64,000 bases of DNA from Morella rubra (taxonomy: Eukaryota > Streptophyta > Magnoliopsida > Fagales > Myricaceae). Each line of letters starts with the position of its first letter. Positions within the stretch are counted from its first letter, which is position 1. The DNA lies in assembly GCA_003952965.2 (NCBI GenBank), contig CM025850.1:4223083-4287082 (forward strand), in the 5' to 3' direction. The position numbers and the translations under genes are program-made. Positions 11,701-23,900 of the stretch are shown here, one piece after another. The notes below the pieces were generated by a model, which saw nothing but the letters and a program-made list of their open reading frames with translations, did no database searches and had not been told where the DNA came from.

Positions 11701-14700
11701 ACCTATCGCAGAAGGACATTTTGCCTTTCCATTAGAACATCATCCCACTTTCCACCAATTTGTTGAGCTCTTAGTAATAGTAGTAGTATGCTTGCTACGT
11801 TGTTTACCATCAGTTTTTCTCTAACACAATACAAAATGTTGTGCCTCAGGGAATCAAGTTCTTTGAACCGGAGGTGGCGAACTAATTGCCCATTCTGTAT
11901 TTTTTCATTTTTTTACCCTCAACTTGGAAGTTCAAATCATGTGACTTTTGATAACAATGAGACCTCTTTAATTGATGAGAGCAGATAAAAGGCGATTCTC
12001 CTGAAACAGTGGAATACATTGGGATGGAAAATCTAATAAATGCTGTAAAAGGGAGTGTTGGACTTCGTAAAGGAAAACTACTATTTGGATTTGAAGGTAC
12101 ACATTTTTCTAGGTGGAATTTTTTTATCTTGAACCAAGTTGTTGCATTTGAGCAAGTCATTTAGCATGCATATGAGAATAAAATAAAACTGAAGCTCAAA
12201 AAAGGGAAAACTGGAATGGGAGAGAGGGGGTTGGGGCGAGTCAAGTTCATCTGTGGTATGCCAGCAAGAAGAATAATGAGAACAAAAGTTCACGAAATTA
12301 CACTTCATAAAACAGGAATTATAATAATTCTTCTTACACCTTGGTCCTTTGTATTCAGACTTTATACATTTATTATGTGCATCTTCTATTTCTATGAGAG
12401 ATTAGTCATTTTTGGTCGTGTCCGAATTTGGTATTAATCAATAATAATCAAGCCAAGATTACTGATACACTGCTCCAGTAGAATAAAAGTAAGTTAATGT
12501 GGGAGTTAGGTAGCTTAAGTGACTATGTAATACATGTCATGAGTTCTCTGCAACTTAACCAAACCCTAAATGGCATTACTCATTATCTGATTCATAAGTT
12601 AATATGTTCTTCTGTGATTGAGATTTTTCTCCCGCGCCTTGCAGAAAACAGTTCTAGAGAACTTGCTTGGGGTGCTCTAGATGATGTTGTAATGGGAGGA
12701 GTTAGTGAAAGCACATTCGAAATAGACCGAAGAGGTAGTGAAATTGGTGGACCGACTGGAGTTTTCAAAGGTTTGTTCCTGTCAGACCCTTCCACCAGTG
12801 TGTCTATCTTTTTTATTTTCTTGATGGCAATCCCTTGTGAACAATGGTGATTGACTGTCCATCACTAAATGCGTCGCTTTTTTCATTCATTTTTTCAGTA
12901 TTTTGGTTTGTCTCCTGCAGGTGTTGTTTCTACAGCAAACAATGGTGGCTTTACTAGCATCAGAACAAGGGTATAATTCAATGATCTATCTTGTCTTCTT
13001 GATATCATGTGTAATATATGCTTTTGTGATCCTTGTTCTGGACTACTTTCACTCTATTTATGCTAAAAAATGGTCCTTCAAAGTATTGAAAATGGGCACA
13101 ATTCGTTTCCCTACAAAATGTTAGTGCATTTGTCCAGATGATCAAGAGGGGACATTGTCTGTTATTTTCAGCAGTTTATCGATGCTTCAAATGTTTAAGG
13201 AACTGAATGCAATGGTTTCCTTTATAGGATGTTCAAACATGTCTTCAGTCAATTTGTTACGGAATAACAACCTTCCATCAGTCTCTGACATGAAATTTTG
13301 GATGATTTCTCAGGTTTGGTTATCCATGTGGCTCTATGGACCATAATGGTTTCTTAACTTTAGGGGGTTGTTTTCTTCTGGATCGGCTTTCCTTAAAAAA
13401 ATTTATGTTTCACTGGCGCAAAATGTTTTTCATAATTCTTCAATCACCTTCCTCTATGCTGTATGGCAAGTCCTGGTGCTTTTTGTTAATAGAGGCTGTA
13501 GTCTTTGTATACTTCCTCTGTGCGTTGCTTCCCTGTTGGCAGTGCCTGATATATAAGGTAGAAAGTATGAAGCTCTATCTTCCTTTTTCTGTGAATCTAT
13601 TTCCAAACTTGCTGATTGACATCACCTCATTATGTGCAACCGTCAAAACCCCAACAACCTCACCCACGTTTTTGTGGCTCTGGGCTCTCATTTTCAGACC
13701 ATAAGATAAGATCACTCAATGACCAAATCTGTACCTTTGGGTGTTACTTGTTGATGCCCCATGTTATTATTGATGAAAATTGCACCTTTTGTAGAACAAG
13801 AAATGACATTGCCTCTAATTGTTTCTTTTCCAGTACATTTTTGTTTATCTTTTGCTTATCAAAAGAGGGCTGTTATTGGTATCAAAGACAGAGGCATTCA
13901 ATTTTTGTGGTCATAATTGTTATTCCCAGCTTACATGAAAATTTTTGGGGTTGATTACTTCCCGCTTACGGGACATACAACCAATATGCATTACACAGAT
14001 CAAGCTCATAGCCTAACAGTTACTTCCGATTGTGCTACATTCTCACTTTCACTTGCTCTCATTTTTTGTGCACTTGCAGAAGTTTGCATGTATATTTTGT
14101 TTGTTGTAAGTTGGAAAATGGATTTTCAATAAAGTTCAATCTCAGCATTAAAAAAAACACTCTGTTGGGAAAGTTACTTTTCCTTGAAAATCTTGCTGTG
14201 CCCAACTCTCCTACTTGTTTCACCCGGATGGATATCCATTAAGTCTTCTGTGTCTTCTATTCCCTTGGTTTGTTTTCCCGGCCTTTAGGGATGAGTTTCT
14301 TTTGACATTCAAATTTCTTATACAAAGAACAGAAAACTCATGTGTTTGATTTTCAGAATTTCTCAGTCCCAGAAGATGTTTCTGCGTATGATGGTTTGGA
14401 GCTTCGCCTTAAAGGTGATGGTCGCAGGTATAAACTTATCATTCGCACTAGTGCTGATTGGGACACTGTTGGTTATACGGCAAGCTTTGACACTGTAGCA
14501 GGTCAATGGCAGTCGGTAAGTGACATCATAAACCCGTTGATTACGTATCTTTTGTTGATAATTGAAACTCACAAGTTGTGGTGCCCTTTCTCAACCCAGA
14601 TTCGCTTGCCATTTTCTTTTTTGAGGCCTATATTTCGAGCACGAACTGTAGCAGATGCTCCACCCTTTGACCCAACCAATATTGCATCATTGCAGGCATG

Positions 14701-17567
14701 CTATCTATTTATCATTGTTTGTCTGTTTTCTGCTTCGTGGTTTTTATCCCTTGTTACTTAATGGTTTATCAAAGTTACCACAGCTCATGTTCAGCAAGTT
14801 CGAGTATGATGGGAAATTGAATCCAACCTTTGTGGAAGGTGCATTTCAGCTTCCGGTATCAAGTATTCAGACATATATAAAGGATCCCATATGTCCCAGG
14901 TTTAACAGTTCTTTCCATACCGATTTTTCTGATTATAATTGTGGTTACTAGAAAATACGTGCTATCAATGTAACTGGTCTGGTAGATACATTTCCTGTTT
15001 TAGATTCTTTCTTTTGTTCATGTCACTTGTAGGTTTGTACATGTAAGTTCAGCTGGAGTTACCCGACCTGGAAGGCCTGGGCTTGATCTGAGTAAACAAC
15101 CTCCTGCTGTCCGCCTAAACAAGGAACTGGGTTTTATTCTTACTTTCAAGTTGAAGGTGTTGATACTAATACCTTTGAGTTTTTAAGGATATAATTCATT
15201 GAGTTTCTGCCCTCTGAATTGATCAGTCCAGTATTTAGAACAACTAGATTCAGAAAAATGCATTTTTGGAGAGTGCCCTACTGCTGAAAACAAAACCCAA
15301 GCAGATTTTAAAATTTGAAATATGTAATGACCGTAAATTGTGTTATTTTAGTTTACAGAGATTCTTATACAAGCAAGCTTTTAAAACAAAATATGTTGAA
15401 TAGATTTGTGTTTACATATAAATTCATAGACAATCAAGACTGAAGATATCACCGGAAGAATGCAGGTTGATCCATGCTGTACTCGGTGATAAGATTGCAT
15501 TTCTAATCACATATCGGTCATTGACAATTACAGACTTATCTGTCTGTTGTAGAGTGAAAAGATGTTTAGACTTGGACTGATACATGTTGAAGAAGTACGT
15601 GCTGTATCAAGTGATTGAATCAAACTTTGGACTCTATAGGTGTTGAACGGTTAGAAAGTTTCTGTATTGTTGACTTGTTCTTCCCAACTGAAGTGACAAT
15701 ATAAGTGGAACCCTGCATTGCAGCAAATGTTTGAGACACTCGTGAACATTGTGTTACTGTTAAAGTTTACAGTATACTCCTTAAGGATTAGTAGAATACG
15801 TCTACATGGGAACTAATATAATATCTTAGGACGGGCATTCCCAGTTCTGCACAGTCTACATGATGCACAATAATTTGCATAAATTAAATGTGGACTAGAG
15901 AACATCCACATAACCCACTCAGATATTATATGAATATCAACCAATCAATTTAGATACATATAAAGTTGTCTTAAACTCATGTTCTGCCAGTTTTGTGGCA
16001 TCAATTGGTTACAGATAAGTTCATAAATTAAGAGGAAATGAAATACATAAAATGCAAGAAAAGGTATTCGATTTCAAATTAGCTTGATATCATGTCATCT
16101 GCTAGAACCTTAAGCATATTACATATTGCTGTTAGCTACAACATGTATATTCTACATGTCTCCTGTTCATTTTCTTAAACTGGCCAATTCTGGAATAGGG
16201 AGAGGATGTATTACGGGAAAGTGGAATTCCATATACAATTGTAAGGCCATGCGCATTAACTGAGGAGCCTGCCGGAGCCGATCTCATTTTTGACCAGGGA
16301 GACAATATAACAGTAAGCAGTTTCAATTATATCTCAGTTTTAGTTATTTATGCCAAAATATCCAACTTGAGAGTTCTATGAGTTGAATTTGCTCTGGAAT
16401 GAGTTTTTGGGTTATTTGATGAGGCTTCGATTTCTTATGATGATTTGCTGTGCGTTCTAATACATACAGGGTAAGATATCAAGGGAAGAGGTTGCTCGCA
16501 TATGTATTGCTGCTCTAGAAAGCGTATATGCTTGTGACAAGACCTTTGAGGTAATACTCTTCTTCCTTTCATTTTTGGCAAACAAGCACAGTCTATGCTA
16601 TTCATATGTTTTTATAGTGATTGACATATTGATTTTTGTTGCGTGGGTTGAAAATGATTAAAACATTAGCAAGTAAAGCTTGTTGATAATGGTGTATGAA
16701 AATTGATTGTTGTATCGTAAGCAATCCATCCCACAGAAGCACATACTTGTACAGTAATATAATTGGAATTTTTACCTTAATCGAGAACTCACTTGGAGTG
16801 CTCATTAATCAGAACCAGTAGAGATAGGGGCGTGCTGGCTCTGATTTTATTTTATCTGTTGTTTACACAACCTGTGTCACTGTAATTGCCAATTCTTGAC
16901 AGTGGTAATAGAGAACTGGATGCAAAATCTTTTACACGATTGGAAGTGAAGCTCAAACGCTCGTAATATCCATCCTATGATAATCTTCCTTCTGTCCTTA
17001 GTCATTTGACTGACTCAAGGGCAGGATATTTATCATCCTAATATAAACCATAAAATTTGTTTCGGAGGGTTCACTATTGCACTTAGTTTGCATATTGAGG
17101 AACGGTTAGGGGAAATGTTTGTTCAATAGGAAAGCCTTTTGAAGTCATGCGATTGCCTACTTAGATTTTGCCATACTGTTAAATAAGAAGCGTGCTCTGA
17201 CTCTGGAAGTATTTACCATGCAACTTCTTCATGAGTTCATCGAAAGATGACCTACTATAAAATGAGCTGAAAGCTGGAGAATATTTAATAAGCCTGTGAT
17301 ACTTTCTTATTTGCTCTTGAGCTTATTCAAATTTCACTTGTGAAAGGCGCCTGCTTTTCGATATTGTCACTTTATTACTTGAGTTTGGGACATTGTCAAG
17401 TACTTGTGTGTCTTATGCAGGTTAAAAGTGTCATCCCATTTAGTGAACCTTTCACAGTGGACCCTGAAAACCGGCCTCCAGAGAAGGACTACAATGTTTA
17501 CTTCAAAACTTTAAAGGATGGCATTACAGGGAAAGAAGTCCTAGAAGAAAGCCGCGTTCCAGTCTGA
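8747..17567 (+). CDS. HCF173: HCF173-type chloroplast protein (NAD(P)-binding fold + CIA30 domain)
   Basis: Exons: 8747-8806, 10046-10300, 10397-10558, 10721-10771, 11522-11656, 11850-11873, 11985-12096, 12645-12770, 12921-12970, 14357-14515, 14600-14695, 14784-14899, 15033-15156, 16199-16312, 16470-16550 and 17421-17567. They give 603 aa, close to about 600 for the family. The N-terminus (MESCSMQISSPLSSS) is Ser-rich with few acidic residues, as in a chloroplast transit peptide. An atypical short-chain dehydrogenase fold follows, with the nucleotide-binding loop GATGGVGRR at residues 136-144. The CIA30 domain begins near residue 268 (ENSSRELAWGALDDVVMGG), and the SDR-like part resumes towards the C-terminus (ESGIPYTIVRPCALTEEPAG). 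HCF173 is known to promote psbA mRNA translation initiation and stability for photosystem II. All phases join without a stop. The least certain boundary is the acceptor before 10397. Intron 11 (14696-14783) is GC-AG, and exon 6 is only 24 nt. Confidence 0.94.
14696..14783 (+). other. GC-AG intron of the HCF173-type gene
   Basis: Exon 11 ends ATTGCATCATTGCAG and is followed by gcatgc, not gt. Exon 12 starts after ttaccacag at 14784 with CTCATGTTCAGC. The joined frame reads NIASLQ-LMFSKFEYDGKLN, which matches the continuous family sequence as remembered. No nearby GT donor keeps this frame. GC donors are the main rare class of U2 intron, but the +3 to +6 bases here (atgc) are weaker than the usual aagt. 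Confidence 0.75.
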
Positions 17568-17880
17568 CACCAAATGTTTCCTGGTCTAGTTTCTAAAACA
17601 ATCACGTAGGTAATGCAGGGGAGATTACATACTTATCATGTAGAATCTCAGTTCGTTTCAAAGGATTTGGGAATGAAATCTGAGATCATAAACTCCTATT
17701 TGCTGCTGATTCAACAGTTGCCACACCTGCATGATAAGGATATGGCATCTTTTGTCTTTGCTTTCAAACAATGCTACATTTAGATGCTTCATATATAGAA
17801 ATAGAAACTCGCATTCAAAAGGGTTACTAAATGATTGCAAACTTCTCATGTACGATGTGCTTGTGTTAATTGAGAAGATG

Positions 17881-17886
17881 AATAAA
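17881..17886 (+). terminator. Candidate poly(A) signal of the HCF173-type gene
   Basis: A canonical AATAAA lies about 315 bases after the TGA stop at 17565-17567. This is a plausible 3' UTR length for a plant gene. Plant near-upstream elements are degenerate, so this is suggestive only. Confidence 0.4.
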
Positions 17887-18913
17887 CCAAAAGAGCATGT
17901 TTTCCGATCATTATTTTCCTAGCAATATTCGGACAGGTTCTTGCATTCCATTTCTGCGTTCTCCTCTCACTCCCAGTCTACAATCATTTGTGAGAAGATA
18001 TAATAGATAAAGTGTGACGGACAACTCCTCCATTGCTCTGTTATAGTCTCCAACTTTCAGGTTTGTAATCGAAGCAAAAAAGCAATGGGTAATGAGTGAT
18101 GAATTCCATCTTTCACTTCAGTTTAGCAATGAAGAGGATCCTAGCTGGGGGGGATTCAAGATCCTAGCAATGAATGTTAGATGGGAACTTTAGTTAGCGG
18201 TAACCCTACCTTTTTGTTTTTTGTTTTTTTTTAAAAAGAAAGTTCAGCAGAAATGAAGAAATATATGGATAAGTGGTAGAGCATGAAAAATCGATACTCT
18301 TAGAACAGCGATTCAACATTTGCAGCTTCCCCAAATATTGGGTGGAGGTCCTGGGTGTGGATGAGTTAGTCAAAGAACCATCGGTCAGTTAAGTAATCAT
18401 GATATCCTGGTTTGACTTCCCACAGCAACAAAACTCATGATTTAAATGATGTGTGTGGTAAAGAGTAATTGCATTTGTTCGGAATTTGCTGTGGTTTTAA
18501 GCTCTCAAGTCTAACCAAGTCAAGTCAGATCCATCAGAGACCAATACACAGAGTGCTTCAAATTGTCCCTTGTTATTAAAAAAAAAAAGAAAAATTGGGT
18601 GGAGTACTATGCTGAAGGGCTTGTAAGAGTTGAGCGCGAGAAAGATCTTTCAATCACATTTCGTAGAGAGTGATAGTTATGATTGAACAACTCCCTTAGG
18701 CCCTTTGTTGTTCAACCAGACTAGAAGCACAATAAGTGATATAAAAGGTGAGGCAGCCTTCTAAACAGAAGTATCTTGAATCACAGATATAGAAATACAC
18801 TTGAGTTACTTACCTAAGAAAGTCATCTGTGTGCTCACAAAGCAGGTCTATCAAAGCATGTTACCAAGTGTGGAAACATGGAATCTATTTTTTTGGTCCA
18901 CTGATAGCATACA

Positions 18914-19700
18914 TGAATACACACGTGTCATGTGCGAACTCTTTCCATCACTATAGACAAAGAAAGAACATGTCAAAGTCACTGATACAAAGAACATTTT
19001 GAGTTAGCCCCTTTTCTATCTGAATGTGCCGACTGAATTTTCATGTATACCACACTCGCACTCACGAATGTGTCATCCATTGCCTCAATATAGTTCTACA
19101 CACAAAAAATATGGTAACAAGGTAAAGTGGTTTAGATTCCACTCAATTAAGCCGTCGAGCCAAGATGACTTTCTGTGTGTTCGGGAGTGTTTGGCTGAGC
19201 GTTGCAAGTGGAAGGTCGCTTGGGTTTCGAGGAGATGTAATGAGCAGGCTCACTTATTAGCTAAGTGGGCGGTTCGTTTTGGTTTTGTTGGCTTTATTCT
19301 GCTTTCTATTGTTCCTGAGCATATTCGGAGTTGTGATATGCACTTGTGACTTTGGTTTTATTTTATGATATGTGGCTTGCTTTCAGCCAAAAAAAAAAAA
19401 AGTTTAGATTCCACTCTCGATGAATTTTGTTCACGTGTCAAACTGTGCTTGTATTAGCTATAAACAAAGATCCTTCTCATCACTATAAATAAAGAAAGTG
19501 AACAAAATGTCAAAGTCACAAATATAAACAACATTCTATGTCCGATCCCCTTTTCTATTACGATATGCCGACTGAATTTTCATGTATACTCCACTCGCAC
19601 TCACGAATGTGCCATCCATTGCCCCAATATAGTTATGTACATAAAAAATATGGTAACAAGGTAAAGTGATTTATATTCCACTCCCAATGAATTTCGATCA
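18914..19700. repeat. Tandem duplication (~266-bp unit), first copy split by a LINE insertion
   Basis: The block catgtata-c-ccactcgcactcacgaatgtg recurs 538 bases apart (about 19042 and 19580). Subtracting the 257-bp insertion and its 15-bp target duplication leaves a unit of about 266 bp. Shared landmarks are the cacgtgtca start, tgtcaaagtcac, ccgactgaattttcatg, atggtaacaaggtaaagtg and tccactc at the end. The copies differ by many substitutions, so the duplication is old. It predates the LINE, which lies in one copy only. Confidence 0.85.
19145..19401 (+). mobile_element. 5'-truncated LINE (3' end with RNase H-like tail and poly(A))
   Basis: A 257-bp insert ends in a 13-base A run (19389-19401). 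It is flanked by a perfect 15-bp target duplication, gtttagattccactc, at 19130-19144 and 19402-19416. The frame inside ends at a TGA (19347-19349) and encodes WKVAWVSRRCNEQAHLLAKW, which resembles the RNase H-like C-terminus of plant L1-type LINE ORF2 (family consensus roughly V-R-x-x-N-x-x-A-H-x-L-A). Truncation at the 5' end, the poly(A) tail and the long target duplication together identify target-primed reverse transcription. The surrounding tandem duplication gives the empty site for comparison. Confidence 0.88.
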
Positions 19701-19907
19701 CGCAACGGACTGTGCGTATCAGCGGTTAAATAAAAAACACAACATATAAGTGGTATAAAATTAGGTATCTTAAACCAAGGTTCGTACTTTGTTTGACTTT
19801 AATATGTAGGTGCACACCCTCCGTATGTCTAAGATCTTGTGCGTACTTGTTCACCGTTTGGATCGTATGTTTTACGGAACACATGAATTAATGAAGCTCT
19901 TAGCATC

Positions 19908-19960
19908 AACTAGTTGTCCGGCATTTGTTTAACAAAAGAAAAAAACTAGTTGTCCGGCAT
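19908..19960. repeat. 17-bp direct repeat flanking a 19-base A-rich insert
   Basis: The sequence aactagttgtccggcat occurs at 19908-19924 and again at 19944-19960. Between the copies lie 19 bases ending in an A-rich run (acaaaagaaaaa). The arrangement resembles a target-site duplication around a very short poly(A)-tailed insertion, but a simple replication-slippage duplication would look similar. Confidence 0.7.
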
Positions 19961-20577
19961 GTGCTGAAGCTCTACAAAAGCTTCCGATTCGACCTCACCG
20001 TCCAAAAAATAGAATCGGATTTCGCCTTGCAAAAGTACTGATTCCCCTTCATAGAGGGTGAGTTCTGGATACTTCGGGGAGAAAAGTCGAAGAGAAACCA
20101 TTGCAATTACGCAGCTACCCTCATCCTTCGTGTGTGGGACTGCGAGAGTCGTAATCGCGTGTATCATTTGCTGTCAGCCACATTGAGGGCTTGTCCGAAG
20201 GCCCAATGCGTAAATAGGCATTTACCTTTGCACATCTCGAAGTCTCGGACCCATGTTTTTTCAGTCGGACATCCATTCCCTTCCTCAAGAGTTAAAGCAC
20301 AAAAGAGAACGTGGGTAATAGTGGCTTTCTGCAACACATTATAAAGCAAAAGTTTGAGAGTGAAAATTTTAACCCAAAATTTTGTAGTCTTTATATTTGC
20401 CTGCCAAACTTTGAATGCGGCAAAAAATTTCAAAATTTCGGGGTTGGCATACTACCGACGCAAAACGGTCCACCCATCCCGGCGAAAAGAAGAAAAAGAA
20501 GACGACTACTGTTTCAAGGAAGACCAGAGGAATATGGGCCCACACGTTCCCTACGGGGAAAAAGAGACGTATAAGAC

Positions 20578-20585
20578 CTATATAG
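20578..20585 (+). promoter_or_regulatory. TATA-box candidate for the ankyrin/PGG gene
   Basis: CTATATAG lies about 360 bases before the chosen ATG at 20944. Transcription would start about 30 bases downstream and give a 5' UTR of roughly 330 bases. This supports the first exon lying here rather than next to the ankyrin exon at 22556. Evidence is sequence pattern only. Confidence 0.45.
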
Positions 20586-20943
20586 GCACCATTCAAGTCT
20601 CCCAAAAAAAACTACTACGTGTACTTCTCGACATACCAGAAATATCGTTCAAAAAAGGTTCTGTATTGGTTCTTCTCTGTGGATCGGCCATTTCCCCGAT
20701 TGTTGATCTTGGTGTTTGGGGTGGTGTTATTCATTGGCACGTGTGCAGTGCTGTTGTTGTGTTCAGGAGTCTCAGGGATTCGCGCCGTCGACCGGCAGCG
20801 TCTTGGGATCTGAGTGTTGTGTCGTAGTAGTTGGCTCGGGGTGTGGCCACCAGAGCCCAGAGGTACCTTTCGTGGTCTGGTGGTGAATCGATTTGTTTGT
20901 TTTCCAGCTGATTTTGTTCATTCTAGAAGAAAGGGAAAAAAAA

Positions 20944-23900
20944 ATGGAAGAGGTAGAAAGAAGTCAAAAGTCAGATGTGAGTCTGACCCTCGCAAGGACA
21001 TGTCCACGGATGAGTAATCCTCAACAGGTATCTTCTGGACAGGACATCAATCAACAACGTTTCTCTCTCCTCCGATCGTTTCCTACGACAGCATACTCCT
21101 CCCACTTGGATCAGGGAGCGACCCTTCAGCGACAATCATTTGCGTTCAATGTCGAACCTAGTACTTTTACAAGCAACATGCGAGGAGTTGAACCCGGAGA
21201 TGCTGGTCTTCAGGCCGCTCTAAGGCTGCTTTTCCTCAAAGCTCAACCCTTTTTGTGCTCTCTTCTAGGGAATCTGTCTGAATCGGAAGCAGCGAGATTA
21301 TTTCAGGGAACAAACTTCGACACATCCCAACGGATTACACACTTAGATGCAGGGACTTCGCAAGAAGAATCGGTGCAGACGGATGTAGCAGTGGAGCCAA
21401 GCTCAGGCGAGAGTGCTGCAAATGAAGCCCAAATTCAGCCTAATGAGAGTAAGCGCCCATATTCAGTCTAATAAAAAAGAAAGCGCCCAAATAAAATAAA
21501 AATAGGGGAAAATACAATTCTCACCATCGAAATTATCAATTTTATTACTTTTTGCATCTTTTATCTAAATTAATTTTTAACACTTTAATTTATCAAAATT
21601 TTAAATTAAAATAACGATAATACCCTTAGATATTATTGTCAATTCATTAATTTCTCAAGGATATTATTGTTAAATGGAGGGTGTAAAGTATTTAATATTA
21701 ATAGTTGGAGGGTGTAATGTGTCAAAATGGATACTTTAGGATGTAAAGTGTATAACATTGATAGTTTGAAGGTGTAATGTCTTAAAGATGGTAATTTAGG
21801 GTGCAATGTGTCACTACTTCGGTAGTTTATGGGTAAAAAGTATATTTTTTCCATAAAAATATTAAAAATAGGTGCCCATTACTTAACCAAAAAATAAAAA
21901 TAAAAAAGTAAACTTCTACGGAGAACCCTATAAGTTTTATCAAATTATCAAAAAAAAATCTGTTAATTTTTGTAGTCTCTAAGATTTAAGGGATTCACAT
22001 GTCGTAGACTCGTACCCAACAAAATTAAGCTACTTATCATATTGCTCATATCAGGCATGTCAAATCAGATATAAAATAAAATAATTTTTTTTTAAAAATA
22101 AAAAATAAAAATCAATTAACTAAAGAGAAAAAATATTAAACCATACAAAAGTATTGAAACCCGTGGAATGTGGATGTAGCGGGGGAGCAGTCTGTTTTTG
22201 TTTTTTGCATTAGGGGTTTATATATATATACTGTTGATATGATTTTTTAAAATTTCTTTATCTTGTTATATTTGTTATTTACGTTGCATTTGGGTATTGT
22301 AATTAATACTTCTTATTTTTCTATAATTTTCATACTTGAATTTAATCTATTCATAAATTTTTTTTTTTTCAAGAGAGAAGCTGAACAATTTACCTTTGAA
22401 GATTGTTATAGGTAACTTATTGATGTTATTTTTATGCCTGAAATTAAAAATATAGTCTTATGACGTCACATAATTTTTGTCACATGAAATAAATTAAGCA
22501 TAAAAATATATATTAAATTATTAATACTGGCCTGGCTTTGTACAAAAAATTACAGGGGAGAGAAGATTCCAATACCTGGCTTTGTGTGTTCCTCTCTATC
22601 AAGCTGCACTTAGAGGAGATTGGCAGGCTGCAAAGGATTTACTTCAAAACTACCCGGACATGGTTCGGTATCCCATAACAGAAGAGCAGATGACAGCTCT
22701 TCACGTTGCAGCAGCTGCAAAACACACCACTTTCGTAAAAGAACTTTTGAAAGTTATGACCCGAGATGACTTGGCCTTGCAAAACACGGATGGAAACACA
22801 GCCCTTTGCTTTGCTGCTGCATCAGGAATTGTGGTAATTTCTGAGGAGATGGTAAAGATGAATGAAAACCTACCATGCATCCGTAATAGGCAAGGACTCG
22901 CGCCACTTCTCGTTGCAGGTTCATTGGGACACAGAGGCATGGTGTTGTATCTATTCTCTGTAACTCCTGCCGAACAGTTGACTGCAAATGAATACATTGA
23001 GCTCCTTGCCGCCACTATTTCCACTGATATGTATGGTACGTCTTACGTACTTGCTGATTGTGAGTTTCAGATCAGAAGTGTACGTAATGGCATTCATTTG
23101 ATGGCTTTATGGAAACTTCACAAGCTCGATCGGTCAGTTTATATGGGCTATTTTAATGGACAGATGTAGCATTGCAAATTCTGGAAAAAGCTCGAGCATT
23201 GGCAATTGCCCAGGATGGATATTGGAAGACAGCATTGCATGAGTTGGCCAAAAAACCTTCGGCAATTGGCAGCAAGAGCCAGCTACAGTGGTGGAAGACA
23301 TGCTTAAACTCCTGTTAGTTTCCTAATTCCAACCCAACTTTCTCGAGTGTCAAATATGCATATGACATATTATCTGCAAGTTCTTCTTTTTATGGCATTA
23401 TTCACAATTGGACGGCGATTTTACTCAAATAATTGGAAAGAAAGCCGTCCTACTTGATGTTTTCAAATTTTTAAACGATAAATACTACCTAAAACTGCAG
23501 AAAAATCTAAATGATGTCCGACTAATGGCACTTTTTTCCCCTATGTTCTAGAAATTCCCAAATAGGATCGGAATTATCTGCATCAAGACTAGAGCTTGTG
23601 GCTATATGCTTCTGAATCTGTAATAGACTTTAAGTGTCTGAATTACACAAAAATAAAAGATGTCTAACTAAGTTCACAATTAGGAGTAGTTATCCCATTA
23701 ATATTCTGTATGTACGTTACCAGCTGCTTGTTTTTTTCCTTCGCTTTCCAAACAATTACATAGAGTTAATATTTTTTTCCCAGTAAATGATGCTTGAATA
23801 GACTCTTTTTCCTAATCCCACAGGGTTCAACGGAATCTATAACAAAGCTCTGATGCAGACATTAGCCTGTCAATTAGTAGAAAGCCTTTGGAAAGAGGTT

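Larger units (their letters stand above)
17568..20943. other. Intergenic region with duplications and the promoter/5' UTR of ankyrin gene 2
   Basis: After the HCF173 3' UTR no gene was recognised until 20944. The stretch holds a ~266-bp tandem duplication with a LINE fragment inside it (18914-19700), a 17-bp direct repeat around an A-rich insert (19908-19960), a TATA-like site at 20578 and a presumed ~330-base 5' UTR. A 73-codon minus-strand frame at 19946-20167 overlaps the repeat and has no recognisable domain. Confidence 0.55.

Noticed and set aside
13860..13960. Possible primer-binding site (ttggtatcaaagacag) in HCF173 intron 9, suggesting another TRIM
   Set aside because: No CA end precedes it and no paired LTR could be found on either side; a TGGTATC string alone is not sufficient.
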